Assembly (NCBI RefSeq): GCF_008365315.1
Contig: NZ_CP043506.1
Span: forward strand, 372,001-436,000
Reading direction: 5' to 3'
Origin: Acetobacter vaccinii
GTDB taxonomy: Bacteria; Pseudomonadota; Alphaproteobacteria; Acetobacterales; Acetobacteraceae
DNA: 64,000 nt
Part shown: positions 52,877-62,411 of the stretch, one piece after another
Layout: each line of letters opens with the position of its first letter
Position numbering within the stretch: the first letter of the stretch is position 1
Position numbers and translations under genes: made by a program
The notes under the pieces: generated by a model
Databases searched by the model: none
The model's input: the letters and a program-made list of their open reading frames with translations, nothing else
What the model was told of the DNA's origin: nothing

Positions 52877-55215
52877 GAACGCGCCCTGTCAGCCTGCGTA
52901 ATACCGGAAACCGCCCGCAACCCGGCGATAACGGATGACAGATGGCGCAAATCACGCACCTCTACATCCACAATGATTTCCATGTATTCGAGCTGTCGGT
53001 TGACGATCTTGAGATTGACCATGGGTGCGTCGCAGCGGGAAATGGCGTTGGTAATACCCGCCAGCACCGAGGCATCGTTTTCCGCCACAACACTGATCCG
53101 CCCGACACGGACAGCGCCCCCATCCCCCGTACGGGCCATGGCGTCGTAATCCCAGTCAACATCCAGAAACCGCTCAGGCGTTGCCGCAAAGCTTTCCAGT
53201 GTCTGACAGTTGCGGGTGTGAATGGTCACACCTTTGCCCGTCGCCACAACGCCGACAATCCTGTCGCCAGGCAAAGGGTGACAGCAGGCGGCGTAATGCA
53301 CGGCAACGCCTGAGCCCAGCCCCACCAGCGGCACAGCCCGTGCTGAAGGCTTGCGCCCCAGAGCGTTGCCACCACCTGCGTGCAGGCGCGGCCCAGCGGT
53401 ACCCAGCACCCCCGGCAGCCCGGCCAACATCCGGGGCACACGCTGCACCCGCCGTAGCTCGGGGTAAGCCGCATGCACAACATCACGCGCTGTCAGAGCG
53501 TTGGAGCCAACCGCCACATACAGATCGGACAGGGAACTCTGTTTGAGAGCCTTGAGCGTGGTTTCAATAACCTTTTCCGCCCCATCCACACCTTCCTGGC
53601 GGAAGGCCTTGGCCAAGGCGACACGGCCACTGTCCAGCGCGGCCTGGCGCTGCTGCTGCGTGACGTAACGCCGGATACGGGCGCGCGCCTTGCCGGTAAC
53701 AACAAAACGCTCCCACGATGGCGACGGTGCGCCACCGCGCGCGGTCATAATTTCGACCTGGTCGCCGTTTTCCAGCTCATGCCGCAGGGGCATCAGACGG
53801 CCATTGATTTTGGCCCCGACGCAGGTGTCACCAATCTGGCTATGCACCGCGTAGGCAAAATCAACCGGAGTAGCGCCCCGCGGCAACGAGATCAGCTGGC
53901 CTTTGGGGGTGAAGCAGAAAACCTGATCCTGATAGAGTTCCAGTTTGGTATTTTCGAGGAACTCATCCGGTGCGGAAGAGGCTTCAAGAATTTCCAGCAG
54001 GTCCTGCACCCAGCGGGGGCGGCGCAGCCCGCCATAGCCACCTTCCTGCACGCCGGTGCCTTCCTTGTAGGCCCAGTGTGCAGCCACGCCGTTTTCCGCC
54101 ACGTCATGCATGGGGCGTGTGCGGATCTGCACCTCAATCTTCTGGTTGCGGGGCGACCGGAGCGTGACCCCTGTGTGCAGGCTTTGATAGCCGTTGGCCT
54201 TGGGGGTGGAGATGTAATCCTTAAACCGCCCTGCAATCATCGGGTACGCCGCATGCACAGCACCCAGGGCCGCGTAACAGCTCTCCCGCGTGTCCACCAC
54301 GACACGGAAGGCCATGATGTCGGACAACTGCTCAAACGCCACATTCCGGCGCTGCATTTTTTCCCAGATTGAGTAGGGCGATTTTTCCCGCCCTGAAACC
54401 TGCACGTCCTTCAGCCCGGCCTCATGGCACAGGCGCAGCAGTTCACACCGCACATCCTCGATCACGTCCGCCCCCTGCCCCCGCAGGTAATTCAGGCGTG
54501 TACGAATGGTGCTGTCGGCTTCGGGCTCAAGCTGGGCAAAGGACAGGTTTTGCAGTTCGGTCTTCACCCGGTCCATGCCGATACGTTCGGCAAGGGGGGC
54601 GTAAATATCCAGTGTTTCACGCGCAATGCGCTGCCTACGGTCGGTACGTTCGACAAAATGCAGGGTGCGCATGTTGTGCAGGCGGTCGGCCAGTTTGACC
54701 AGCAGGACGCGAATGTCCTTGGACATGGCCAGCACGAGCTTGCGGAAATTTTCGGCCTGCTTGGTGCGGTCCGACTGGAGTTCCAGCCGGGTCAGCTTGG
54801 TCACACCATCGACCAGATCGGCAACAGTCGCACCAAACTGGCGCTTGAGGTCATCGTGGCTAACGCCTGTGTCCTCAATCGTGTCGTGCAGCAGCGCGGT
54901 GCAGATCGACTGCGCATCCAGCCGGAAACGGGCCAGAATCATGGCCACGGCCAGCGGGTGCGTTATGTAGGGGTCGCCGTTATCACGGCTTTGCTCAGCA
55001 TGGGCCTTGAAGGCAACATCAAAGGCCCGACGGATCAGGCCTTCATCGTCCTGAGACCCGTAAGTGAGAAAGCGGGCAACCAGCTTCTCACAGGAGATGT
55101 CCCCTTTACCCTCGGACTCCTGATCCGGGGCGGGCGACGACACCATGGAACGACCGCCCCCGTCGCGGAGGCCAGACGATTCAGACACTGGGGTGTCGCC
55201 GCCGGGATGCGCCAT
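52873..55215 (-). CDS. rsh: Bifunctional (p)ppGpp synthetase/hydrolase (Rsh)
   Basis: Makes and degrades the alarmone (p)ppGpp. The order is HD hydrolase domain with ALLHDTIEDTG (about 107-117), synthetase domain with RFKDYISTPKANGYQSLHTG (about 330), then TGS (about 430) and a C-terminal ACT domain from about 700. The hydrolase HDxxED motif is intact, so it is a dual-function enzyme, as usual for the single Rsh of alphaproteobacteria. 780 residues; a methionine at residue 24 could be the real start. Seven bases separate it from rpoZ. Confidence 0.95.
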   Translation of the reverse strand: MAHPGGDTPVSESSGLRDGGGRSMVSSPAPDQESEGKGDISCEKLVARFLTYGSQDDEGLIRRAFDVAFKAHAEQSRDNGDPYITHPLAVAMILARFRLDAQSICTALLHDTIEDTGVSHDDLKRQFGATVADLVDGVTKLTRLELQSDRTKQAENFRKLVLAMSKDIRVLLVKLADRLHNMRTLHFVERTDRRQRIARETLDIYAPLAERIGMDRVKTELQNLSFAQLEPEADSTIRTRLNYLRGQGADVIEDVRCELLRLCHEAGLKDVQVSGREKSPYSIWEKMQRRNVAFEQLSDIMAFRVVVDTRESCYAALGAVHAAYPMIAGRFKDYISTPKANGYQSLHTGVTLRSPRNQKIEVQIRTRPMHDVAENGVAAHWAYKEGTGVQEGGYGGLRRPRWVQDLLEILEASSAPDEFLENTKLELYQDQVFCFTPKGQLISLPRGATPVDFAYAVHSQIGDTCVGAKINGRLMPLRHELENGDQVEIMTARGGAPSPSWERFVVTGKARARIRRYVTQQQRQAALDSGRVALAKAFRQEGVDGAEKVIETTLKALKQSSLSDLYVAVGSNALTARDVVHAAYPELRRVQRVPRMLAGLPGVLGTAGPRLHAGGGNALGRKPSARAVPLVGLGSGVAVHYAACCHPLPGDRIVGVVATGKGVTIHTRNCQTLESFAATPERFLDVDWDYDAMARTGDGGAVRVGRISVVAENDASVLAGITNAISRCDAPMVNLKIVNRQLEYMEIIVDVEVRDLRHLSSVIAGLRAVSGITQADRARS

Positions 55216-55222
55216 CCGGCTG

Positions 55223-55594
55223 TTACCGCCGGGCGCGACCGGTCAGGGCTGCCTCGATGGCGCGTGCGTCATCGGCTTCCTCCTCCTCGGCGGAGACTTC
55301 CTGAAGGCCGAAGATATTCTGTTCCGTCGGGACCAGATCCTGCACTTCTTCTTCCACCGGCTCGGGCTCGGGCTCACGCGCCTGAGAACGGATCAGATCG
55401 CTACGCAGAGCCTTGATCTGAACCGTCTCGTCCGCGATTTCGCGCAGGGCAACAACGGGGTTCTTGTCGTTGTCACGATCAATGGTCAGTTCCTCACCCC
55501 GGGAGATGTTGCGGGCACGCTGTGCCGCATACACCACCAGCTCAAAGCGGTTGGGAACCTTTTCTACGCAGTCTTCGACGGTGACGCGGGCCAT
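55223..55594 (-). CDS. rpoZ: RNA polymerase omega subunit
   Basis: Binds the beta' subunit; needed for ppGpp response in E. coli. The 123 residues begin [20 protein letters not shown] and contain [11 protein letters not shown] and [14 protein letters not shown], then a long acidic tail ([10 protein letters not shown]...). It starts the rpoZ-rsh order seen widely. Confidence 0.95.
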   Translation of the reverse strand: MARVTVEDCVEKVPNRFELVVYAAQRARNISRGEELTIDRDNDKNPVVALREIADETVQIKALRSDLIRSQAREPEPEPVEEEVQDLVPTEQNIFGLQEVSAEEEEADDARAIEAALTGRARR

Positions 55595-55684
55595 TGGAAA
55601 TGAGCCTCCAGACAGTTCAGCTTAACGAATACAGACAATAAACAGAACAGTCATAATACCGCATCGCCCCCTTACAGGGAAGGA

Positions 55685-56206
55685 CTATTCCCCGGCGCGC
55701 TGAATTTCCTGCCCCTGCACGGCGGCAAGCATGTCCGCCATGCCATATCCAAGGCGCGGATGCACCCATGTTGGGCAGACATCATGCAGGGGTTGCAGCA
55801 CAAAGGCCCGCTCATGCGCGCGCGGGTGGGGCAGCACCAGATCGGGTGTCTGGAGGCACTCATCCCCGCAGGCTATCAGGTCCAGGTCGAGCGTTCGAGC
55901 CGCATTGGGGACGGAACGAACACGCCCGCAGGACGTTTCGATTGTTTGCAGCGCAGCAAGCAGCTCGAAAGGATCAAGCTCCGTGTCACAGAGCACCACG
56001 CCATTCACATACGGCGGCTGGCCGGATGGCGGCATCGGCGCGGTTTCATACCAGTGCGAAACAGCCAGCACGCGCAGGCCAGGCACGACCTGCAAAGCCG
56101 CCACCGCCTGCTCGCAGGTTACGCGGGCGTTCTGCCCCCCGTAGGGCAGGTTGGCACCCACCGCGACAAGGGCGTGCCGGGAGTTTCCTATGGCTTTGTT
56201 CATCAT
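55685..56206 (-). CDS. folK: 2-amino-4-hydroxy-6-hydroxymethyldihydropteridine diphosphokinase
   Basis: A folate-synthesis step. The 173 residues contain VAVGANLPYGGQ, SHWYETAPMPPSGQPPYVNG, the ATP/Mg motif RTLDLDLIACGD and LPHPRAHERAFVLQPL. A complete HPPK. Two adjacent Met codons lie at the start. Divergent from the NYN gene, with 194 bases between. Confidence 0.95.
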   Translation of the reverse strand: MMNKAIGNSRHALVAVGANLPYGGQNARVTCEQAVAALQVVPGLRVLAVSHWYETAPMPPSGQPPYVNGVVLCDTELDPFELLAALQTIETSCGRVRSVPNAARTLDLDLIACGDECLQTPDLVLPHPRAHERAFVLQPLHDVCPTWVHPRLGYGMADMLAAVQGQEIQRAGE

Positions 56207-56400
56207 TCCTCTCTAAGACTGAAGGGGGGATACCCACAAGGGCCACTCCCCCACGCGCCCCTGGCCATTACCGGGGAGCACCCTCCCGCGCCACTGTCTG
56301 TCAACGCAGCATCTTGGAACTTCGGCGCAAATATTGCCATTTCATTAACGCATGCCCAAAAAGACGACATTATCCGATCATCCATAGAGGACAGAAAATC

Positions 56401-57018
56401 ATGAATCTCAGAAAAGAAGAAAAGGTCTGCCTTTTTATTGATGGATCAAGCCTTTACTCAACATCACGCAGTCTCGGCTTTGATGTTGATTATAAAAAAC
56501 TGCTCGATTTCTTTACCGCTAGAACCAACGTTGTTCGAGCGTATTATTATGCGGCCATATTGGATACGGAAGATTACTCCCCCCTCAAGCCATTGACCGA
56601 CTGGCTGTCCTATAATGGCTATTTCCTTGTCACCAAGCCTGCGCGCGAATTTATCGATTCTACCGGCAAACGCCGCGTCAAAGGCAACATGGATATCGAA
56701 ATCGCCGTCGATATGCTGGAAATGGCCCCCCATATCGACCACGCCATCCTCTTCAGCGGGGATTCCGATTTCCGCCGCGTTGTGGAGGCCGTGCAGCGCC
56801 AGGGCACGCGCGTGTCCGTGGCCTCGTCCATGAAATCCACCCCCCTGCTGATCGGGGATGATCTGCGCCGTCAGGCAGACCAGTTTCTAGAACTGGCCAC
56901 CATAGGCGCGCATTTTACACGCAGGCAGATGGACCCGGCACGGCCACGCCAGAACCCCGCTCCGGTCCGCCACCCGGCCGACCAGATGAGCGAACACGAT
57001 GATGACCCGCTAGCCTGA
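56401..57018 (+). CDS. NYN-domain (LabA/DUF88-type) protein
   Basis: The 205 residues carry a NYN (PIN-like) RNase fold. Acidic residues expected for metal binding are seen in LFIDGSSLY (Asp14), KGNMDIEIAVDML and FSGDSDFRRVVE. An extra C-terminal tail is polar and low in complexity (RQMDPARPRQNPAPVRHPAD). AGAGGA lies 9 bases before the ATG. Relatives include LabA and TrmK-like PIN proteins that act on RNA; the target is unknown here. It stands alone between folK and a carbonic anhydrase gene. Confidence 0.85.
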   Translation: MNLRKEEKVCLFIDGSSLYSTSRSLGFDVDYKKLLDFFTARTNVVRAYYYAAILDTEDYSPLKPLTDWLSYNGYFLVTKPAREFIDSTGKRRVKGNMDIEIAVDMLEMAPHIDHAILFSGDSDFRRVVEAVQRQGTRVSVASSMKSTPLLIGDDLRRQADQFLELATIGAHFTRRQMDPARPRQNPAPVRHPADQMSEHDDDPLA

Positions 57019-57144
57019 AACCTTAAGCCCTAAAGAAACGTTACATCTCTACGCAAGCGGTGCGGATCGATCCCGCGCCTCTTGCCAAAAGACAACCGTG
57101 ACACAATCATTTGCCCCATTCTCCCTAAAACTTTCCGGAGTTAG

Positions 57145-57834
57145 ATGATGCCTACTTGTTCCGAAGCCCGAAGCAGCCTGTTAACCCTGCTGCGCGGGGT
57201 CGAGCATTTCAATACGGAAGTTTTCCCGGCAAAAGAGAAGCTGTTCGCCAACCTTGCCACCGGCCAGGCTCCGCAGGCATTGTTCATTGCCTGCGCCGAC
57301 AGCCGCATTAACCCGAACCTGATCACCCAGACCGAGCCGGGCGACCTGTTCATTCTGCGTAACATCGGCAACCTGGTACCCGCTTATGGGGAAATGCTGG
57401 GTGGTGTGTCCTCGGCTGTGGAATACGCCGTCATGGGGCTTGGGGTTTCGACCATTATTGTCTGCGGTCATTCGGACTGCGGGGCCATGAAGGCGCTGCT
57501 GGATCCCGAAAAAGCCGGTCTGGACTCCATGCCCACCGTGCGCTCCTGGCTGCGTAATGCGGAAGCCGCACGGGCAACGGCCCTGAGCACCCTCAAGGCG
57601 GAAGATGCTGGCCCGGCAACCGTGCGTTGCCTGGCCGAGCAGAATGTCATTCTCCAGCTTGCACATCTGCGTACGCACCCAGCTGTGGCGGCTGGCCTTG
57701 CCTCTGGCACGCTGTTCCTGCAAGGCTGGTTTTATGACATCGGCAGCGGCGAAATTACGATCCTGGACGAACAGACCCGCAAAAGCACTTCCGTCAACGA
57801 CATCATCAAGACTCTGGAAAAAGAACCCGCCTAA
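57145..57834 (+). CDS. Beta-carbonic anhydrase
   Basis: Interconverts CO2 and bicarbonate. The 229 residues have the zinc set Cys50, Asp52, Arg54 (CADSRINP), His109 and Cys112 (GHSDCGAMKAL), plus EYAVMGLGV. It is a standard beta class protein of the Can/CynT type. GGAG is close to the start; two Met codons are adjacent. The EEP gene follows about 30 bases later. Confidence 0.93.
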   Translation: MMPTCSEARSSLLTLLRGVEHFNTEVFPAKEKLFANLATGQAPQALFIACADSRINPNLITQTEPGDLFILRNIGNLVPAYGEMLGGVSSAVEYAVMGLGVSTIIVCGHSDCGAMKALLDPEKAGLDSMPTVRSWLRNAEAARATALSTLKAEDAGPATVRCLAEQNVILQLAHLRTHPAVAAGLASGTLFLQGWFYDIGSGEITILDEQTRKSTSVNDIIKTLEKEPA

Positions 57835-57862
57835 GGGTTTACCCCGCCACAGCCAGCGCAGT

Positions 57863-58726
57863 TTGCTGGTTGTGGCACTTATTTTCTTTCTCCCTACAGC
57901 CTCCACCAGCGCCGCCAGCACACCGCTGCGCCTGAGCACATGGAATGTGGAATGGCTGCTGGATGAAACATCCCCCACAACCAGCACCGCCCCCGCCGAC
58001 CGCCCTTATCGTGGCCCGCAGGACTATGCCGCCATGGCCGAATATGCGGCGCGCCTGAAGGCTGATGTTATCGGCATGCAGGAAGTGGATAGTCCCGCCA
58101 CTCTGGGCAGGCTTTTTCCACCCAGCCGCTATCAGCTTCTATTCTCGGACGACAGTATTCTCCAACGCACCGCCCTTGTTGTACGCAAGGGGCTGGCACT
58201 ACGCCGCAATCCGGACATCACAGCCTTAAACACAAACCCGCCGGGGGCTGTTCATGCCCTGCGTAGCGGGCTGGATGTCAGTCTGTTTGTAAACGGCACG
58301 GAACTGCGGCTTTTGATCGTCCACCTTAAAACCGGCTGTTGGGACAACCCACCGGCTGAGCGCCACCATGCATGCCCGACCCTGTTACAGCAGTTTGATG
58401 TTCTCAAACGCTGGATCAGCGCCAGAGCAGCGGAAGGGAGCGCCTTTGCAATCATGGGTGACTTCAACCGCCGCATGACCCCTCAGGACCCTCTGTTTCT
58501 AACCCTGACCCAGGCAGCCCCGCTGGACCTGACCACCGCACACACTGCCAGCCCCTGCCAGGGAGGAGGCTATTTTATTGACCACATTCTACTCGGCGGG
58601 GCGGCTATGGGCTGGAAGGAAGCAGGCTCTTTGCACGTCATGCTCATTCCACAGGGGGAGAGCCCCGTCTTGAGCGACCACTGCCCCGTCTCCATTACCC
58701 TGAACATTCCAACCAAAACCCCATAA
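57863..58726 (+). CDS. Secreted endonuclease/exonuclease/phosphatase-family protein
   Basis: A DNase I-like (EEP) fold. Motifs: LRLSTWNVEWL, VIGMQEVDS, LLIVHLKTGCW, AIMGDFNRRM and VLSDHCPVSI with the catalytic His and Asp. A hydrophobic stretch (LLVVALIFFLPTASTSAA) looks like a signal peptide, so it should be periplasmic. No ATG lies nearby; a TTG at 57863 is the likely start (287 residues), since upstream ATGs lie inside the carbonic anhydrase gene. Substrate (DNA, RNA, sugar or lipid phosphate) is not clear. Confidence 0.8.
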   Translation: MLVVALIFFLPTASTSAASTPLRLSTWNVEWLLDETSPTTSTAPADRPYRGPQDYAAMAEYAARLKADVIGMQEVDSPATLGRLFPPSRYQLLFSDDSILQRTALVVRKGLALRRNPDITALNTNPPGAVHALRSGLDVSLFVNGTELRLLIVHLKTGCWDNPPAERHHACPTLLQQFDVLKRWISARAAEGSAFAIMGDFNRRMTPQDPLFLTLTQAAPLDLTTAHTASPCQGGGYFIDHILLGGAAMGWKEAGSLHVMLIPQGESPVLSDHCPVSITLNIPTKTP

Positions 58727-58728
58727 AA

Positions 58729-58757
58729 AAAGCCGCAACACAGTGTGCTGCGGCTTT
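58729..58757. terminator. Bidirectional terminator
   Basis: AAAGCCGCA (58729-58737) pairs with TGCGGCTTT (58749-58757). A- and T-runs on either side let it end both the carbonic anhydrase/EEP transcript and the convergent helicase transcript. Confidence 0.85.
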
Positions 58758-58777
58758 GAAACCAAGAGCTTGCGCCC

Positions 58778-60088
<1,311 letters not shown>

Positions 60089-60274
60089 CCTTTTTGTGCA
60101 GCCTGAAAATGAGACACAGCCACTTTTTCAGTTATGCACCATATAGTCACAACGACCGCACACCGGGCGACTTGTTCCATTAGCAATGAAAGGGACGTGT
60201 CATTTCCGACATACTGCGGTACAAGACAGTAGTTTTCGAAAGGTTATAAAACGCCTTCGCTGTCTGTGTTTTTC

Positions 60275-60303
60275 TATATAAGGAGGCTTCCCACAGTCGG
60301 CAA
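60275..60303 (-). promoter_or_regulatory. Candidate helicase promoter
   Basis: On the minus strand TTGCCG (60303-60298) and TATATA (60280-60275) are 17 bp apart, each 4/6 to consensus. It would give a leader of about 180 bases before the helicase ATG. Confidence 0.45.
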
Positions 60304-60310
60304 GCCTTCA

Positions 60311-60325
60311 GGACCATATTGGTCC
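60311..60325. promoter_or_regulatory. Palindrome upstream of the helicase promoter
   Basis: GGACCATATTGGTCC (6-base arms, TAT centre), seven bases upstream of the candidate -35 box. It is placed as an operator or activator site. Confidence 0.4.
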
Positions 60326-60519
60326 ACAAATATCCAAGTGGAAAAACAGCCTCACAGAGCCCGCATACTCATGCAAAAAATGTTTTAACCGTGGATTGGA
60401 TTGGCATTCTTTCTATAAATATAAACGGCTTTCGGCACAGCCAACCTACGGCCAGAGGGACGCAGGCTGCACCCGACGGCACTTTTTACGCTTCTAACTT
60501 TACAAAAAATTTATACTTC

Positions 60520-61125
60520 TCAGGTGTCTCGACGCCGTAGCAGGAACAGCGCCTGCTCCCCAAACAGATTGGCAAGCCGAATGGAACGCCGCCACGGCGC
60601 GCGCTCGCCCTCTTCATCCACGGCCATCCATTTTTCAACAATATAGCCATCCTGGCGACAGAGTTCGAGAAAGTCACGGATTGTGCAGGGGTGGATATTG
60701 GGCGTTTCGTACCACGGCGTATGCCACACCGCTGTCATGGGCATGCGGCCATTCAGCAGCAGTTTCAGCCGCAACTGCCAGTGCCCGAAATTAGGGAAGG
60801 ACACAATGGCGTGCCGCCCGATACGCAGCATCTGGCGCAGCACTTCACGCGGGTGTTCCACGGCCTGAAGAGTCCGCTGGAGGACCACGTAGTCAAAGGC
60901 ATGGTCGGGATAATGCGCCAGATCGTGGTCAGCATCCCCATGCATCACGGGCAGGCCATGCGCGACCGAGCGCGTGACCAGCTTCATGTTCAGCTCGATC
61001 CCACGGGCATCACACCCCCGGTGGCGGAAAAGATGGTCAATCAGCGCGCCATCGCCACTGCCAATATCCAGCACACGGGTGCCAGGTTCGATCATTTCAG
61101 CAATCAGCTTCTGGTCAAGGCGCAT
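60520..61125 (-). CDS. metW: Methionine biosynthesis protein MetW
   Basis: A 201-residue SAM-dependent methyltransferase-like protein. RVLDIGSGDGALIDHLF is the SAM motif; YVVLQRTLQAVEHPREVL follows. MetW is required with MetX for homoserine acylation in several proteobacteria. Its start codon shares one base with the metX stop (TAATG). Confidence 0.94.
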   Translation of the reverse strand: MRLDQKLIAEMIEPGTRVLDIGSGDGALIDHLFRHRGCDARGIELNMKLVTRSVAHGLPVMHGDADHDLAHYPDHAFDYVVLQRTLQAVEHPREVLRQMLRIGRHAIVSFPNFGHWQLRLKLLLNGRMPMTAVWHTPWYETPNIHPCTIRDFLELCRQDGYIVEKWMAVDEEGERAPWRRSIRLANLFGEQALFLLRRRDT

Positions 61126-62300
61126 TAGTGCAGTCCCGCATGTTCAGCTACCCCGCACAGGAAACCCCGTACTGTTCTGTCAAAATCGGGTTCATCCAGC
61201 AAAAAGGCATCGTGGCCCTTGTCTGTCTCGATTTCCACAAAGGAGACATTTGCCGCGGCCTGGTTAAGCGCACGCACCAATGCCCGGGAGGTGGACGTCG
61301 GGAACAGCCAGTCTGACGAAAAAGAAACCACACAGAAGCGCACCGGCGTGCCTGCAAAGGCTGCTGTCAGTTCGCCTTCATGGTCGGCGGCAATATCAAA
61401 CCAGTCCATCGCCCGCGTGATGCTAAGGTAGGAGTTGGCATCAAACCGCCGCACAAAGCTGGAACCCTGATAACGCAAGTAGGATTCCACCTCAAAAATA
61501 TCACCAAACAGGGAAACCGGACCTTCCGGCCTTGGAGCACCCGCTGGCCCCTGCCGCACCCGACGGCCGAACTTGCGGGTCAGCGCCTCTTCCGAAAGAT
61601 AGGTGATGTGCGCCATCATGCGTGCAACAGCCAGACCGCGCGCAGGCACAACCCCTTCACGCCAGTAACAGCCTGCATGCCAGTCCGGATCGGCGATAAT
61701 GGCCTGGCGCCCGACCTCGTTAAACGCGATGTTCTGAGCAGAATGGAATGGGGCCGTGGCAATGGGCATGGCTGCCAGCATCATGTGCGGGTATGTCACG
61801 GTCCATTCCAGCACCTGCATGCCCCCCATGGACCCGCCGACAACAGCAAACAGGCGGTCGATCCCAAGGCTGCGCACCAGTTTGTACTGCGCACGCACCA
61901 TGTCGCGGATAGTAATAGGGGGGAAGTCGGTGCCCCACGGATCCTGCCCATGGGCCTGTGCGTCCTCACGGACAGAGCGCGGGCCTGTGCTGCCCATGCA
62001 GCCACCCAGCACGTTGGAGCAGATGACAAAAAATCTGTCAGTATCAATCGGCTTTCCCGGCCCGACCATACGTTCCCACCAGCCGGGCTTGCCTGTCAGC
62101 GGGTGTTTTTCCGCCACATACTGGTCGCCCGTAAAAGCGTGGCAGAGCAGGATCGCATTGTCACACCGTTCGGAAAGCTGGCCATAGGTGCAATAGGCCA
62201 CATCCACCGGCGCCAGTGTGACACCACAGTCCAGTTCCAGCCCTTCGGCAAAACGGGCATGCCGGTGTTCGCCAACGGCAAGGGGTGTTGTACTGTTCAT
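61125..62300 (-). CDS. metX: Homoserine O-acyltransferase MetX
   Basis: Acylates homoserine in methionine synthesis. The alpha/beta hydrolase core has [11 protein letters not shown], the nucleophile Ser in [12 protein letters not shown], Asp in SSDWLFPTS and His in [10 protein letters not shown]. From the ATG at 62300 it has 391 residues. Acetyl or succinyl specificity cannot be assigned safely. metW overlaps downstream. Confidence 0.94.
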   Translation of the reverse strand: MNSTTPLAVGEHRHARFAEGLELDCGVTLAPVDVAYCTYGQLSERCDNAILLCHAFTGDQYVAEKHPLTGKPGWWERMVGPGKPIDTDRFFVICSNVLGGCMGSTGPRSVREDAQAHGQDPWGTDFPPITIRDMVRAQYKLVRSLGIDRLFAVVGGSMGGMQVLEWTVTYPHMMLAAMPIATAPFHSAQNIAFNEVGRQAIIADPDWHAGCYWREGVVPARGLAVARMMAHITYLSEEALTRKFGRRVRQGPAGAPRPEGPVSLFGDIFEVESYLRYQGSSFVRRFDANSYLSITRAMDWFDIAADHEGELTAAFAGTPVRFCVVSFSSDWLFPTSTSRALVRALNQAAANVSFVEIETDKGHDAFLLDEPDFDRTVRGFLCGVAEHAGLH

Positions 62301-62411
62301 AAAGACGCTGCTTTCTTCTGACAGGCCAAGAAAGTGATACCGCCCGCCCTGCCCGACCCCGCGCACCTGTGCCGGGGCAAGGCAGCCGGGCAGGAAACGC
62401 CTGCCTGGGGC

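Larger units (their letters stand above)
60089..60519. other. Intergenic region with long helicase leader
   Basis: A 431-base non-coding region between the metW stop and helicase start. It holds the helicase promoter candidate and a palindrome, and from the promoter a leader of about 180 bases with many A/T runs. A 73-residue ORF (60319-60540) is not convincing. Confidence 0.6.

Noticed and set aside
60319..60540. 73-residue ORF upstream of the helicase
   Set aside because: No ribosome binding site, no homology seen, and overlaps the metW stop.
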